Assembly (NCBI GenBank): GCA_020002185.1
Contig: CM034531.1
Coordinates: 74,176,200 to 74,240,199 of the forward strand
DNA: 64,000 bases
Source: Paraescarpia echinospica
Taxonomy: Eukaryota > Annelida > Polychaeta > Sabellida > Siboglinidae
Reading direction: 5' to 3'
The notes below the pieces were generated by a model. That model was not told the origin of the DNA, did no database searches, and saw only the letters and a list, made by a program, of their open reading frames with translations. The first letter of the stretch is position 1; every line of letters starts with the position of its first letter. Positions 48,701 through 53,945 of this stretch are shown piece after piece. The position numbers were made by a program, and so were the translations under genes.

Positions 48701-51700
48701 GACACAACTTATCCATCTTACTTTAGGTCTTCTCCTTTTACCAACATCGTTTGTTTTCCACATTCTTGCTATACATACTGTGTACGATACAACAGTCAAT
48801 ACAAGATAAATGTGGACAGTTGAGTATAACAACAGTACAAAGTGACAACAGATACAATATGAGAATGATTAGTGCATGCATGAACTAACGCATAATGCAA
48901 CTTACAATGGTGGCAAATCCAGCGATACTTTTCGTCGTTCCCTTCTCAGTTGACTTTAATTCTTCATGTGCGTCTAATCTTTCCATTGCGCCGAGTTTTC
49001 TGCAAATTGGATTTACTTGTATAATTTGGGAAGGTTAAGTAATATGAGCCACTAGAATAAAAGGGCCATTCTACTCAATACATTGACAAGTATTTTTTCA
49101 CAGGGCAGTTCATTTTCCACGCCGTGGTAAATAGACCCTCGGTCCACATACGACGGATGTCCATTTATAATATCACACCGGCAGGCAGGTGAGCTGGTGA
49201 CTAGGCAAAATATTATACACGTCATCACTCATTTGTAACAATTTGTCATTGTTTGACTCCTTCTATGGGATGAAACTAACGAAAGCATGACGCCAGTATA
49301 CCTATCTAAGTATGGTGGCGTTGACATAGCCTCACAGCGGCAAGGGAAACGGTCAGGTTAGTCTCTTTATTAATTATCAAATAATTGTTGATGCAACTGA
49401 TGTTGTTGAGCTGTTTAATGGTTAGCAGCTGGTGGTCAAGTGGTAGAAGTCGTGGTGAAGTGGGAGAAGTGGTGGTCAAGTTGAGAAGTGGAGGTCAAGA
49501 GGGAGAAGTGGAGGTCTAGTGGCAGAAGTGGTGGTCAAGTGGGAGAAGTCGTGGTCAAGTGGTAGAAGTCGTGATCAAGTGGTAGAATTGGTGGTGAAGT
49601 GGTAGAAGTCGTGGTGAAGTGGGAGAAGTGGTGGTGAAGTGGGAGAAGTCGAGATGAAGTGGAAGAGAAGTGGTGGTGAAGTGGTAGAAGTCGAGGTGAA
49701 GTGGGAGAAGTGGTGGTGAAGTGGTAGAAGTCGTGGTGAAGTGGGAGAAGTGGTGGTGAAGTGGTAGAAGTCGTGGTGAAGTGGGATAAATGGTGGTCAA
49801 GTAGAGAAGTGGAGGTCAAGAGGGAGAAGTGGAGGTCTAGTGGGAGAAGTGGTGGTCAAGTGGGAGAAGTGGTGGTCAATTGGGAGAAGTAGTGGATAAG
49901 TGGGAGAAGTGGTGGTCAAGTGGGAGAAGTGGTGGTCAATTGGGAGAAGTAGTGGATAAGTGGGAGAAGTGGTTGTCAAGTGGGAGAAGTGGTGGTCAAG
50001 AGAGAGAAGTGGAGGTCTAGTGGGAGAAGTGGTGGTCAAGTGGGAGAAGTGGTGGTCAATTGGGAGAAGTAGTGGATAAGTGGGAGAAGTGGTGGTCAAG
50101 TGGGAGAAGTGGGGATCAAGTGGGAGAAGTGGTGGTCAAGTGGTAGAAGTGGTGGAGAAGAGTGAAGAAGCTGTGAAAGTCATAGATGAAAGTTAATTGG
50201 TAGGCTTTCTGTTAGCATCGAGAATGACACGTAGCTTAACTACTTAGATCGATCACGCTTTGGGTTAATGGAAAGCCAATGCCCGACATAAACAAATATG
50301 GCGTTCTTGGAGCTAACAGGAAAACAGCCTATTAATTCATTTGTCCATTATGATGGACATAAATTATTGAAATCATCAGTGTATTTTATTAGATGTGAGA
50401 TAATTCTTAAGGCTTTCACAGAAAGTATCTGCAGCGGATGAGGCATCGTCTAACATCCCCAGAGAATGGCTTGGATTTGTAGAAACTGCTAGCATAACTG
50501 ATTAACCATTGGCCACAACGTGTACAGCTACACAGGTAGAATATGGAGATTTGGTGGCAATTATATACACTCAATGATATGAATTAGCTGCCAAAATTGC
50601 ATCCAGCGTGGCGTGCAATCACGAATCAACTGATCCCTGGCACGAAGTCCACTCACTGCAAAGGATACAATGTCAGCTTGGTTACTGTATATGCCCAGCA
50701 AAGGGCTAGTAGTGAGAAGTATGACGGACACACTACAGAAGATCGCCTTCCCCTTCAACTACTCCACCAAGAGGTAGTATGTCTTTCAGGCTGAGATGAA
50801 GATACACTTGTTGGTATGAACAACACAAAGCTGGAATTGCTTTGTGAGACAAGATGGGCCAGAAGTTAATTGTCCATCAATAAATTTTAGCAATAAATCA
50901 ACACATTTTTTCCACACATCAGTTATTAAGTTACACAAACGGGTCACCTGCACCTTTTATCAGAGATGGATGTCATGCAACAATAATAATAAAGTAACTT
51001 CTTATGTGCTTAATTCTTTATAAATCAAGCTAACTAGTTAATGCAGGAGTCATGGGCTTTCTCCATTATCCAAGTGGCGTTTTTATATTTTATTTCTGCT
51101 TCAATGCGCACCCAGTTGCAATTGGATACACATTTGCGAACCAGCAGATCCCTTTACGCAGGCATCGGAACGTGGTGAATATTGGGGACAGAGGTTAACA
51201 AAAACCCTTCAAATGCAGTCCCTATTGTTGAGTTAACCAAAACGTTCAACACCACTCGCCTTGGGGTTCGTCAACGCCTTCAACTGCACCTTGCCACACT
51301 ATTAGGGGGGTGAACCTATCCCCAACCCCCACCAATTTTATGTTGGCTCAGCCCCCAAGTTCAGGGTCTGTGGTGAGTCGGGATTGTGCTTCCATATGTG
51401 TTTACGCCTGGCTACGCCCCTGGCTACTACCCGACCTTTGACTTTACCCCACACAATGAATGGATGCACGGTTACAGTACGTAAAATATACTGCACGTCC
51501 TTCCACTTGTTATCCCCGTCACGTGATACCAAGAACCAGCTAAACTCAATGACAGGCAATTACGCCCGTATGCAGGCTCCATAACTGAGATTCTGAAAGA
51601 AAGTGATAATTATTATGATTGGTCAACACCGCATCTGACAAATACACATGTCCTTAGGTCGCTGTGTCAGACGCACGTAGCTAACTCCAGACGATGGCTT

Positions 51701-52289
51701 ACCAGCACGACGAGATGATGTATTTAGGGTCTCTACATCTGATATCGAAAATGTATCCCACTCGTTGTGGGACCAAGACTATGGCCCTGATCTATTGCAC
51801 CATTCTTTGCCAGGTCAGAATGGCACTAGCATCGGAACAAAAACAATTAATTATTGTAGGGGATTGAAACGCACTTCGATGTTGGACATGACCTTGGATG
51901 ACAGGCGGAGTGGGTTCTGTTGAAATTTGTTTGCGTTGATGTTTCCAACATTTCTATAGGGGCTATCAACTAACGTATCATCGAACGCTGTCGGACATAA
52001 TATCAGAAGGTGGTTGGGTGTTGTTGAAAATATTCAGCAGCAGCAGCAACAAAAACAATAGCGACATTAGCAGCAGTATTCTCCTTACCGTTTCTCTTCG
52101 TAACTGGCATCATTTTGTGGGGCGGTCTCTTTTGAAGATGGTACAGGTTCTTCGTCTTCCAGAGAACATACTCGGTCATATCCATCTTGTGAACTACCGG
52201 GGCCCGATTTATCCTTATCCTTATTATCGCCCGGTGTAATTTCTATTCCGTTCATTGTGTTTGTCCTCCGCCGGGAGTCAACGGAAACC
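17355..52289 (-). CDS. ABCB1: ABCB1-like full ABC transporter (P-glycoprotein/MDR), 26 coding exons, 1331 aa
   Basis: An ATP-driven efflux pump of the plasma membrane; in this family it exports lipophilic drugs, xenobiotics or lipids. The coding exons join to 3996 nt without a stop. Layout by residue: cytosolic acidic N-terminus 1-87; TMD1 about 88-420, first outer loop with sequons N141 and N147; NBD1 about 440-682 (Walker A 478-486 [10 protein letters not shown]526, signature MSGGQ 582-586, Walker B D606-E607, His638); charged linker 683-735; TMD2 736-1073; NBD2 1080-1331 (Walker A 1115-1123 [10 protein letters not shown]1163, LSGGQ 1221-1225, D1245-E1246, His1277). Length is close to the usual about 1280, with a longer N-terminus. 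All 25 introns obey GT-AG. A 3' splice site at 52290 shows a non-coding exon upstream that I cannot locate. ABCB4/ABCB11-like naming is possible; subfamily B full transporter is certain. Confidence 0.95.
18300..18606 (+). mobile_element. tRNA-derived SINE, copy 1
   Basis: The head has A-box-like TGGCTTAGTGACTAGAC and B-box-like GATTCGAGGTTCC; the tail has GTCCTGAGGACTGGATATAG and CGCTA. The order of landmarks matches, in reverse, the copy at 24343-24665. Lies in the last intron of the ABCB gene. Confidence 0.75.
18985..20190 (+). pseudogene. LINE remnant: endonuclease start plus RT end, catalytic core deleted
   Basis: About 19130-19450 reads as an endonuclease ([32 protein letters not shown], like craniofacial-development-protein-2-like LINE proteins). 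From about 19800 it reads GKYRGITLL, then at once [16 protein letters not shown] and, at about 19935-20080, [18 protein letters not shown] and [11 protein letters not shown], which is the RT C-terminus. The palm with its catalytic Asp pair is absent, so an internal deletion has joined the two ends. Confidence 0.7.
20363..20509 (-). CDS. ABCB1: ABCB coding exon 25 (NBD2 signature, Walker B)
   Basis: Residues 1209-1257: [20 protein letters not shown] and [18 protein letters not shown]. Phase 0 both sides. Confidence 0.97.
20510..21026. other. Intron, AT-rich; nothing recognised
   Basis: Between ABCB exons 24 and 25. No repeat family or ORF recognised. Confidence 0.5.
21027..21233 (-). CDS. ABCB1: ABCB coding exon 24 (NBD2 Q-loop)
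   Basis: Residues 1140-1208: [20 protein letters not shown] then [16 protein letters not shown]1163 is the Q-loop. Phase 0 both sides. Confidence 0.97.
21905..22680. repeat. (CACT)n / (CACC)n degenerate tetranucleotide satellite
   Basis: About 775 bp of CACTCACT with CACCCACC variants and interspersed AATC units at the right end. The long Thr/His/Ser-rich open frames across it result from the 4-bp period and are not genes. Confidence 0.95.
22681..23543. other. Intron with a 40-bp direct duplication
   Basis: Contains two adjacent copies of CGATTCTTGTGGTATTTAAG TCACTAAAAAGTCA at about 23016-23090. Otherwise nothing recognised. Confidence 0.6.
23544..23741 (-). CDS. ABCB1: ABCB coding exon 23 (NBD2 A-loop, Walker A)
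   Basis: Residues 1074-1139: [16 protein letters not shown] and [20 protein letters not shown]. Both A-loop and P-loop are canonical. Phase 0 both sides. Confidence 0.97.
23800..23965. repeat. (CTGT)n / (GTGT)n low-complexity
   Basis: Imperfect CTGTCTGTCTGTC and TGTATGTGTGTCTG runs in the intron upstream of exon 23. Confidence 0.7.
24343..24665 (-). mobile_element. tRNA-derived SINE, copy 2 (near full length)
   Basis: On the minus strand: head GTGGTGCATTGGATAGAGG, B-box-like TTTGAATCC, body TGGTACAGTTCTCTCAGCTG, tail CAATCCTGAGGACTGGATGC and GCGCAATATAAGAACTTA. The best-preserved member of the family in this window. Confidence 0.8.
24920..25076 (-). CDS. ABCB1: ABCB coding exon 22 (TM12)
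   Basis: Residues 1021-1073: [20 protein letters not shown] then [19 protein letters not shown] link to NBD2. Phase 2 in, 0 out. Lies between two SINE copies. Confidence 0.94.
25077..26036. other. Intron; one G homopolymer
   Basis: A run of 11 G lies at about 25437-25447. No element recognised. Confidence 0.5.
26037..26170. repeat. (GT)n microsatellite
   Basis: About 80 bp of perfect GT followed by interrupted GT. Lies 160 bp upstream (in plus orientation) of exon 21. Confidence 0.95.
26346..26486 (-). CDS. ABCB1: ABCB coding exon 21 (TM11)
   Basis: Residues 974-1021: [20 protein letters not shown] then [11 protein letters not shown], the (W/F)YGAxLV motif. Phase 2 both sides. Confidence 0.95.
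26657..26870 (+). mobile_element. Second tRNA-like SINE family
   Basis: CGGCCGTGTGATTATAGTGC resembles an A box and GGTTCATATCC fits the B-box consensus GGTTCRANNCC closely. A body with CGCCGTTTGGAAAC follows. Single copy here. Confidence 0.5.
27081..27181 (-). CDS. ABCB1: ABCB coding exon 20
   Basis: Residues 941-974: [20 protein letters not shown] then FEEKF, the TMD2 counterpart of the IRTV motif. Phase 0 in, 2 out. Confidence 0.95.
27182..28049. other. Intron; nothing recognised
   Basis: Open frames here are short and carry no family feature. Confidence 0.5.
28050..28745 (+). pseudogene. LINE RT C-terminal part
   Basis: An open stretch 28205-28741 begins [20 protein letters not shown] (the thumb start, usually YLGxxI) and contains [19 protein letters not shown], the conserved RRxxxxGHxxRL end motif. 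Similar to endonuclease-reverse transcriptases of L1/RTE-like elements. Upstream frames decay before 28200. Confidence 0.75.
28746..29717. other. Intron with a TA-rich patch
   Basis: (TA)n at about 29580-29650 next to exon 19. Otherwise nothing recognised. Confidence 0.5.
29718..29921 (-). CDS. ABCB1: ABCB coding exon 19 (TM9-TM10)
   Basis: Residues 873-940: membrane helices with [16 protein letters not shown]. The frame runs on past the donor, so the end was set by joining EQGSK to IASEAI of exon 20. Donor AAG|GTTGGT is weak. Phase 0 both sides. Confidence 0.9.
30184..30345 (-). CDS. ABCB1: ABCB coding exon 18
   Basis: Residues 819-872: [20 protein letters not shown] then [19 protein letters not shown], the second coupling-helix region (RQE-x-GWFD). 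Phase 0 both sides. Confidence 0.96.
30657..30761 (-). CDS. ABCB1: ABCB coding exon 17 (TM8)
   Basis: Residues 784-818: [20 protein letters not shown] then LVGVVFAVQ. Phase 0 both sides. Confidence 0.9.
31455..32365 (-). pseudogene. L2/CR1-type LINE, RT C-terminus and 3' end
   Basis: Minus strand: [20 protein letters not shown], then [17 protein letters not shown] and [14 protein letters not shown] (family patterns VRNLGVxFD and [10 protein letters not shown]), then decayed frames with PRTSDHL and RAFSVAALK, and a 3' end GAGCTCAGTCTCCTGGGGAT plus (ATT)n at 31455-31520. The same 3' end occurs at 17131. Confidence 0.8.
32591..32734 (-). CDS. ABCB1: ABCB coding exon 16 (TM7)
   Basis: Residues 736-783: [20 protein letters not shown] then [17 protein letters not shown], the start of TMD2 (L-x-x-E-W, G-x-x-x-P). 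Phase 0 both sides. Confidence 0.95.
32964..33091 (-). CDS. ABCB1: ABCB coding exon 15 (linker)
   Basis: Residues 693-735: [20 protein letters not shown] then a lysine/glutamate-rich stretch. Variable regulatory linker between the halves. Acceptor TTACTAG, donor GTAACA. Phase 1 in, 0 out. Confidence 0.85.
33092..34029. other. Intron between exons 14 and 15; nothing recognised
   Basis: AT-rich. No repeat or exon recognised. Confidence 0.5.
34030..34060 (-). CDS. ABCB1: ABCB coding exon 14: 31-nt microexon in the linker
   Basis: Minus-strand TTTTATTTCAG | 31 nt | GTATGT. It encodes [10 protein letters not shown] plus one base. Exon 13 ends in phase 0 and exon 15 needs phase 1; exactly this 31-nt exon closes the gap, and its charged content fits the linker. 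Too short for similarity searches to find easily. Confidence 0.8.
34080..34800 (-). pseudogene. LINE RT C-terminal fragment (Rex/CR1-like)
   Basis: Decayed minus-strand peptides: [48 protein letters not shown] and [12 protein letters not shown], together the tail pattern of non-LTR RTs that end with a YFLRRLR box. It lies 20 bp from the ABCB microexon. Confidence 0.65.
34918..35085 (-). CDS. ABCB1: ABCB coding exon 13 (NBD1 H-loop)
   Basis: Residues 627-682: [19 protein letters not shown] with the catalytic-site His638, ending in [10 protein letters not shown]. Donor GAG|GTACAC, phase 0. Confidence 0.96.
35266..35436 (-). CDS. ABCB1: ABCB coding exon 12 (NBD1 signature, Walker B)
   Basis: Residues 570-626: signature MSGGQKQR (Met in place of the usual Leu), Walker [13 protein letters not shown]. 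Phase 0 both sides. Confidence 0.97.
35944..36147 (-). CDS. ABCB1: ABCB coding exon 11 (NBD1 Q-loop)
   Basis: Residues 502-569: [20 protein letters not shown] then VSQEPVLF; Q526 couples ATP binding to the membrane domain. Donor at PD|. Phase 0 both sides. Confidence 0.97.
36302..36427 (-). CDS. ABCB1: ABCB coding exon 10 (NBD1 Walker A)
   Basis: Residues 460-501 with [20 protein letters not shown], the P-loop that binds ATP phosphates. Phase 0 both sides. Confidence 0.97.
36518..36628 (-). CDS. ABCB1: ABCB coding exon 9 (NBD1 A-loop)
   Basis: Residues 423-459: [13 protein letters not shown] then [12 protein letters not shown]. The A-loop Tyr is present, but the usual PSR after it is ESR. 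Phase 0 both sides. Confidence 0.93.
36834..36947 (-). CDS. ABCB1: ABCB coding exon 8 (TM6)
   Basis: Residues 385-422: [20 protein letters not shown] to [10 protein letters not shown], the TM6 helix and the link to NBD1. Phase 0 on both sides. Confidence 0.95.
37169..37343 (-). CDS. ABCB1: ABCB coding exon 7 (TM5)
   Basis: Residues 326-384: [19 protein letters not shown], then a membrane stretch and [10 protein letters not shown], the conserved WYG(T/S) motif. Phase 2 in, 0 out. Confidence 0.95.
37344..37979. other. Intron; nothing recognised
   Basis: Start of the 9.5-kb intron between exons 6 and 7. No element recognised. Confidence 0.45.
38048..39120 (+). pseudogene. LINE ORF1 (coiled coil and RRM-like), frameshifted
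   Basis: The N-terminal part holds several near-repeats of Ser/Asn/Gln-rich sequence ([19 protein letters not shown]). A coiled coil follows ([18 protein letters not shown]), then the RRM-like block [13 protein letters not shown] and, after frameshifts near 38800-38870, [18 protein letters not shown] to DLDMY. The order fits L1 ORF1-like RNA-binding proteins. Confidence 0.7.
39200..39965 (+). repeat. About five degenerate tandem units of 150-200 bp between LINE ORF1 and ORF2
   Basis: The block CATTCAAAGTTGCTACTACT GTGCCTTTGAAC recurs near 39215, 39415, 39600, 39755 and 39903. Each is followed by a GATTATCGGGCCA-like and a CTGCAACATATTA-like block. AT-rich TTATTA runs fill part of units 1 and 2. 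Confidence 0.75.
41622..41752 (-). mobile_element. SINE fragment, copy 3
   Basis: Minus-strand tail part of the same SINE family as 24343-24665: shares TACTCCCTGGCAGACCTG and TAAGTTCTTATATAGCGCA in plus reading. Nested in the hAT-like element. Confidence 0.75.
42065..42382. repeat. MITE-like element with 24-bp inverted ends, nested in the hAT-like element
   Basis: Arms 42065-42088 (GGCATTTGCGTCGAATCCGG...) and 42359-42382 are reverse complements at 22 of 24 positions. A third related motif, TCCGCATTCGACACAAGTG, lies at about 42422. Confidence 0.6.
45633..45720. repeat. (GA)n microsatellite
   Basis: Nearly pure GA for about 85 bp just after the LINE tail. Confidence 0.95.
45721..46813. other. 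Intron; nothing recognised
   Basis: No element or exon recognised between the LINE tail and exon 6. Confidence 0.5.
46814..46938 (-). CDS. ABCB1: ABCB coding exon 6
   Basis: Residues 285-326: [20 protein letters not shown] then AAFGGE, the intracellular extension motif (A-x-E-x-L-x-x-IRTV-x-AFGGE). Followed by the largest LINE-carrying intron (37344-46813). Phase 0 in, 2 out. Confidence 0.95.
47042..47112. repeat. (CACG)n / (CG)n / (CA)n microsatellite
   Basis: ACGCACGCACGCATACG passing into GCGCGCGCGC and ACACACAC, within the intron between exons 5 and 6. Confidence 0.85.
47313..47484 (-). CDS. ABCB1: ABCB coding exon 5 (TM3-TM4)
   Basis: Residues 227-284: [20 protein letters not shown] and [19 protein letters not shown], the helix pair with the conserved NWRLSL turn. 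Phase 2 in, 0 out. Confidence 0.92.
47786..48052 (-). CDS. ABCB1: ABCB coding exon 4 (outer loop 1, TM2)
   Basis: Residues 138-227. Glycosylation sequons NLS and NAT in the outer loop, TM2 ([17 protein letters not shown]), then the coupling-helix region [18 protein letters not shown], the family's RxxxWFD motif. Phase 2 in and out. Confidence 0.9.
48299..48450 (-). CDS. ABCB1: ABCB coding exon 3 (TM1)
   Basis: Residues 88-138: [20 protein letters not shown] then HGAALP, the conserved TM1 pattern with the G-x-x-x-P turn. Acceptor TTGTAG, donor GTGAGT. Phase 0 in, 2 out. Confidence 0.9.
48906..48999 (-). CDS. ABCB1: ABCB coding exon 2
   Basis: Residues 56-87, charged ([19 protein letters not shown]) leading to GFATI before the first membrane helix. 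Flanked by TTTGCAG and GTAAGT. Phase 2 in, 0 out. Confidence 0.8.
49000..49429. other. Intron 1, right part; nothing recognised
   Basis: No element recognised. Confidence 0.5.
49430..50160. repeat. 20-bp minisatellite, about 36 units
   Basis: Unit GTGGGAGAAGTGGTGGTCAA with variants (TCGTGGTGAA, GGAGGTCTAG), in exact 20-bp register over long stretches. The plus strand is almost free of C. It lies in the first coding intron. Minus-strand frames ([14 protein letters not shown]) are by-products of the period. Confidence 0.95.
50161..52088. other. Intron 1, left part; no clear element
   Basis: About 1.9 kb without a recognisable frame. A possible endonuclease scrap (LIIVGD near 51850) is too short to claim. 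Confidence 0.4.
52089..52289 (-). CDS. ABCB1: ABCB coding exon 1 (start codon at 52255)
   Basis: Residues 1-56. Acceptor TTTTGTTGCAG ends at 52290; 34 nt of 5' UTR; then ATG at 52255 ([18 protein letters not shown]). Very acidic and polar, cytosolic. Donor CG|GTAAGG leaves phase 2. An in-frame ATG lies upstream (52297) but is partly intronic, so 52255 is preferred. Confidence 0.8.
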
Positions 52290-52609
52290 TGCAACAAAAC
52301 GCGTCTGATTCAGAACGGGCAATTGTGGCATCAGGCTAACTTCGATAACTTCACTTAAACCCTCTTTACATATATTTAAATCACACATCCGGTGAAACTG
52401 CATTTAGATCTGATAAGTCAGTAATCAGAGCTGCTGCATCTTCGTGTGATGGGAAAGTGGAGAGGGGATTATTACATCGACACTCAATGTTGTGGTCTCA
52501 CACATGCCAAGTAGATTTCTATTACCTGGAGACTCCCGCCAAGAGCCAACATAGATGTAGATCTCACTGAATCACTGCAATTCACGTATTTTCTGTATTC
52601 TATCTTGCT

Positions 52610-53000
52610 AGATCCAATCCCTTAAAAAGTCGGGTGGGTGAACTTTCAGCAGGTCGCTAACCTAACCGAACCAAAGCTGACGGACGCCATCACAGGTGAT
52701 GGCAACTGTTTTTTTCGAGCCATGAGATTCGAATTGACCGGTGCACAAGCGAACTACAAGATGGTGCGGGACCTGGTAGTAGCATTTCTCTTCGAAACAA
52801 CACAATGTCAAATGTTTAGCAACTACAATGGCGCAAACATTAATCAGTACGTTTCAACCAGCGGGATGGCCAACAATGGAACATAGCAACTGAGGTAGAA
52901 ATTGTGGCTATGGCTACTCTACTACAAACATCGATGTTTGTGTACACATATTACAATACCACAAAGACGTGGTCATGTTCTGGGCGTTCTGAAATGGAAA
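52610..53000 (+). pseudogene. OTU-type cysteine protease fragment, frameshifted
   Basis: The plus-strand frame 52638-52886 reads ITGDGNCFFRAMRFELTGAQ, the OTU catalytic block with D-G-N-C, then a stop. One base out of frame it continues WNIATEVEIVAMATLLQTSM then FVYTYY, the next conserved OTU block. The catalytic His region is not seen. OTU domains occur in host deubiquitinases and in several transposon polyproteins; with no neighbouring exons a transposon origin is more likely. Confidence 0.65.
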
Positions 53001-53220
53001 CAAAGTGTATACCTAACAAACTTGCATGCTCATTTTGAAAGAGTTGTTGCATGCTATTGAGTTAAATAAATGCAGGCTGCGAGATTGCGGAAAAGTTAAC
53101 TGTTTAATAAATCTGCTCATTCTTCGCGCTTTGTTGCGTGCTTTCAATGTCAGTAAGATGTATTCATCCTGTCCTGAGAGTTTAAAATAATTTTTTTGCA
53201 TGGCCCACAATAGTTGAATG

Positions 53221-53221
53221 G

Positions 53222-53278
<57 letters not shown>

Positions 53279-53302
53279 ATATAATATATATATATATATA
53301 TA
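53221..53302. repeat. (TA)n microsatellite
   Basis: About 80 bp of TA with few interruptions. Confidence 0.95.
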
Positions 53303-53809
53303 CGAGACCCCAGGATCCCCACTCCCGGACTAATTTCGGAAAAAAATCTAATCTATGAACCACCCGAAGTGGCCCGCTAGTTCGCACACAAAATGACAGC
53401 CCCATACATGCAAAACTAACGGGGATATGAGACCACGGACAAACGCACAGACAGAAAGAGAACCGTGTTGTTTTATACGTGCCGTAGCAATTGATACTAT
53501 CTGTCTGATGTCAACAGCCCGACGAGATAACACATTTTAGTTTTTATTTGTTACATAACCCTTACCCACAGACCTCCTCATCCCATGTAAAGCTTCGTTA
53601 CCCTTGCCCGGAAACCTCCGTCCTTCCCCAAACCGAGACGTATCTTATGGATGGCCCCTAACACAAAGAAAGTGAACATTTGAATAAAACACGTCACGGA
53701 TAGTGTTTTGAGCGTAACCGAAGTGTTTTGAGCGTACCTTCTGAACACTACGGTACTGTTTTCGAGGGGTAGTGTTTTCAACTTACTACACCGGCTCAAC
53801 GGAATATTC
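53303..53809. other. Upstream flank of ABCB gene; nothing recognised
   Basis: Would be a place for the gene's promoter or 5' non-coding exon, but no TATA/initiator arrangement can be defended by eye. Confidence 0.35.
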
Positions 53810-53945
53810 GTTACGGGTCATTAATCAGGACACACGGATCATTAATCAGGCCTCAGTCCCCGCGGCGGGGTCATCCCGCTGTATAAACGGTATCTGCAAG
53901 ATTAATGCGCCAATTAAATCAGAGTTTGCGCTCGATTGAACACAT
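53810..53945 (+). repeat. Long repeat unit, copy C (short fragment)
   Basis: GGGTCATTAATCAGGACAC, GGCCTCAGTCCCCGCGG and CAGAGTTTGCGCTCGA match about 5170-5300 and 60020-60047 plus 61313-61410. It is cut at 53945 by the LINE that follows, and shows the uninterrupted arrangement at the site where copy B has an insertion. Confidence 0.75.

Noticed and set aside
49535..50099. Minus-strand repeat proteins (HHFSH, TTSPT)
   Set aside because: By-products of the 20-bp minisatellite; overlapping frames look alike and have no start context or splice support.
51840..51900. Possible LINE endonuclease scrap in intron 1
   Set aside because: Only about ten residues resemble the family; not enough to support.
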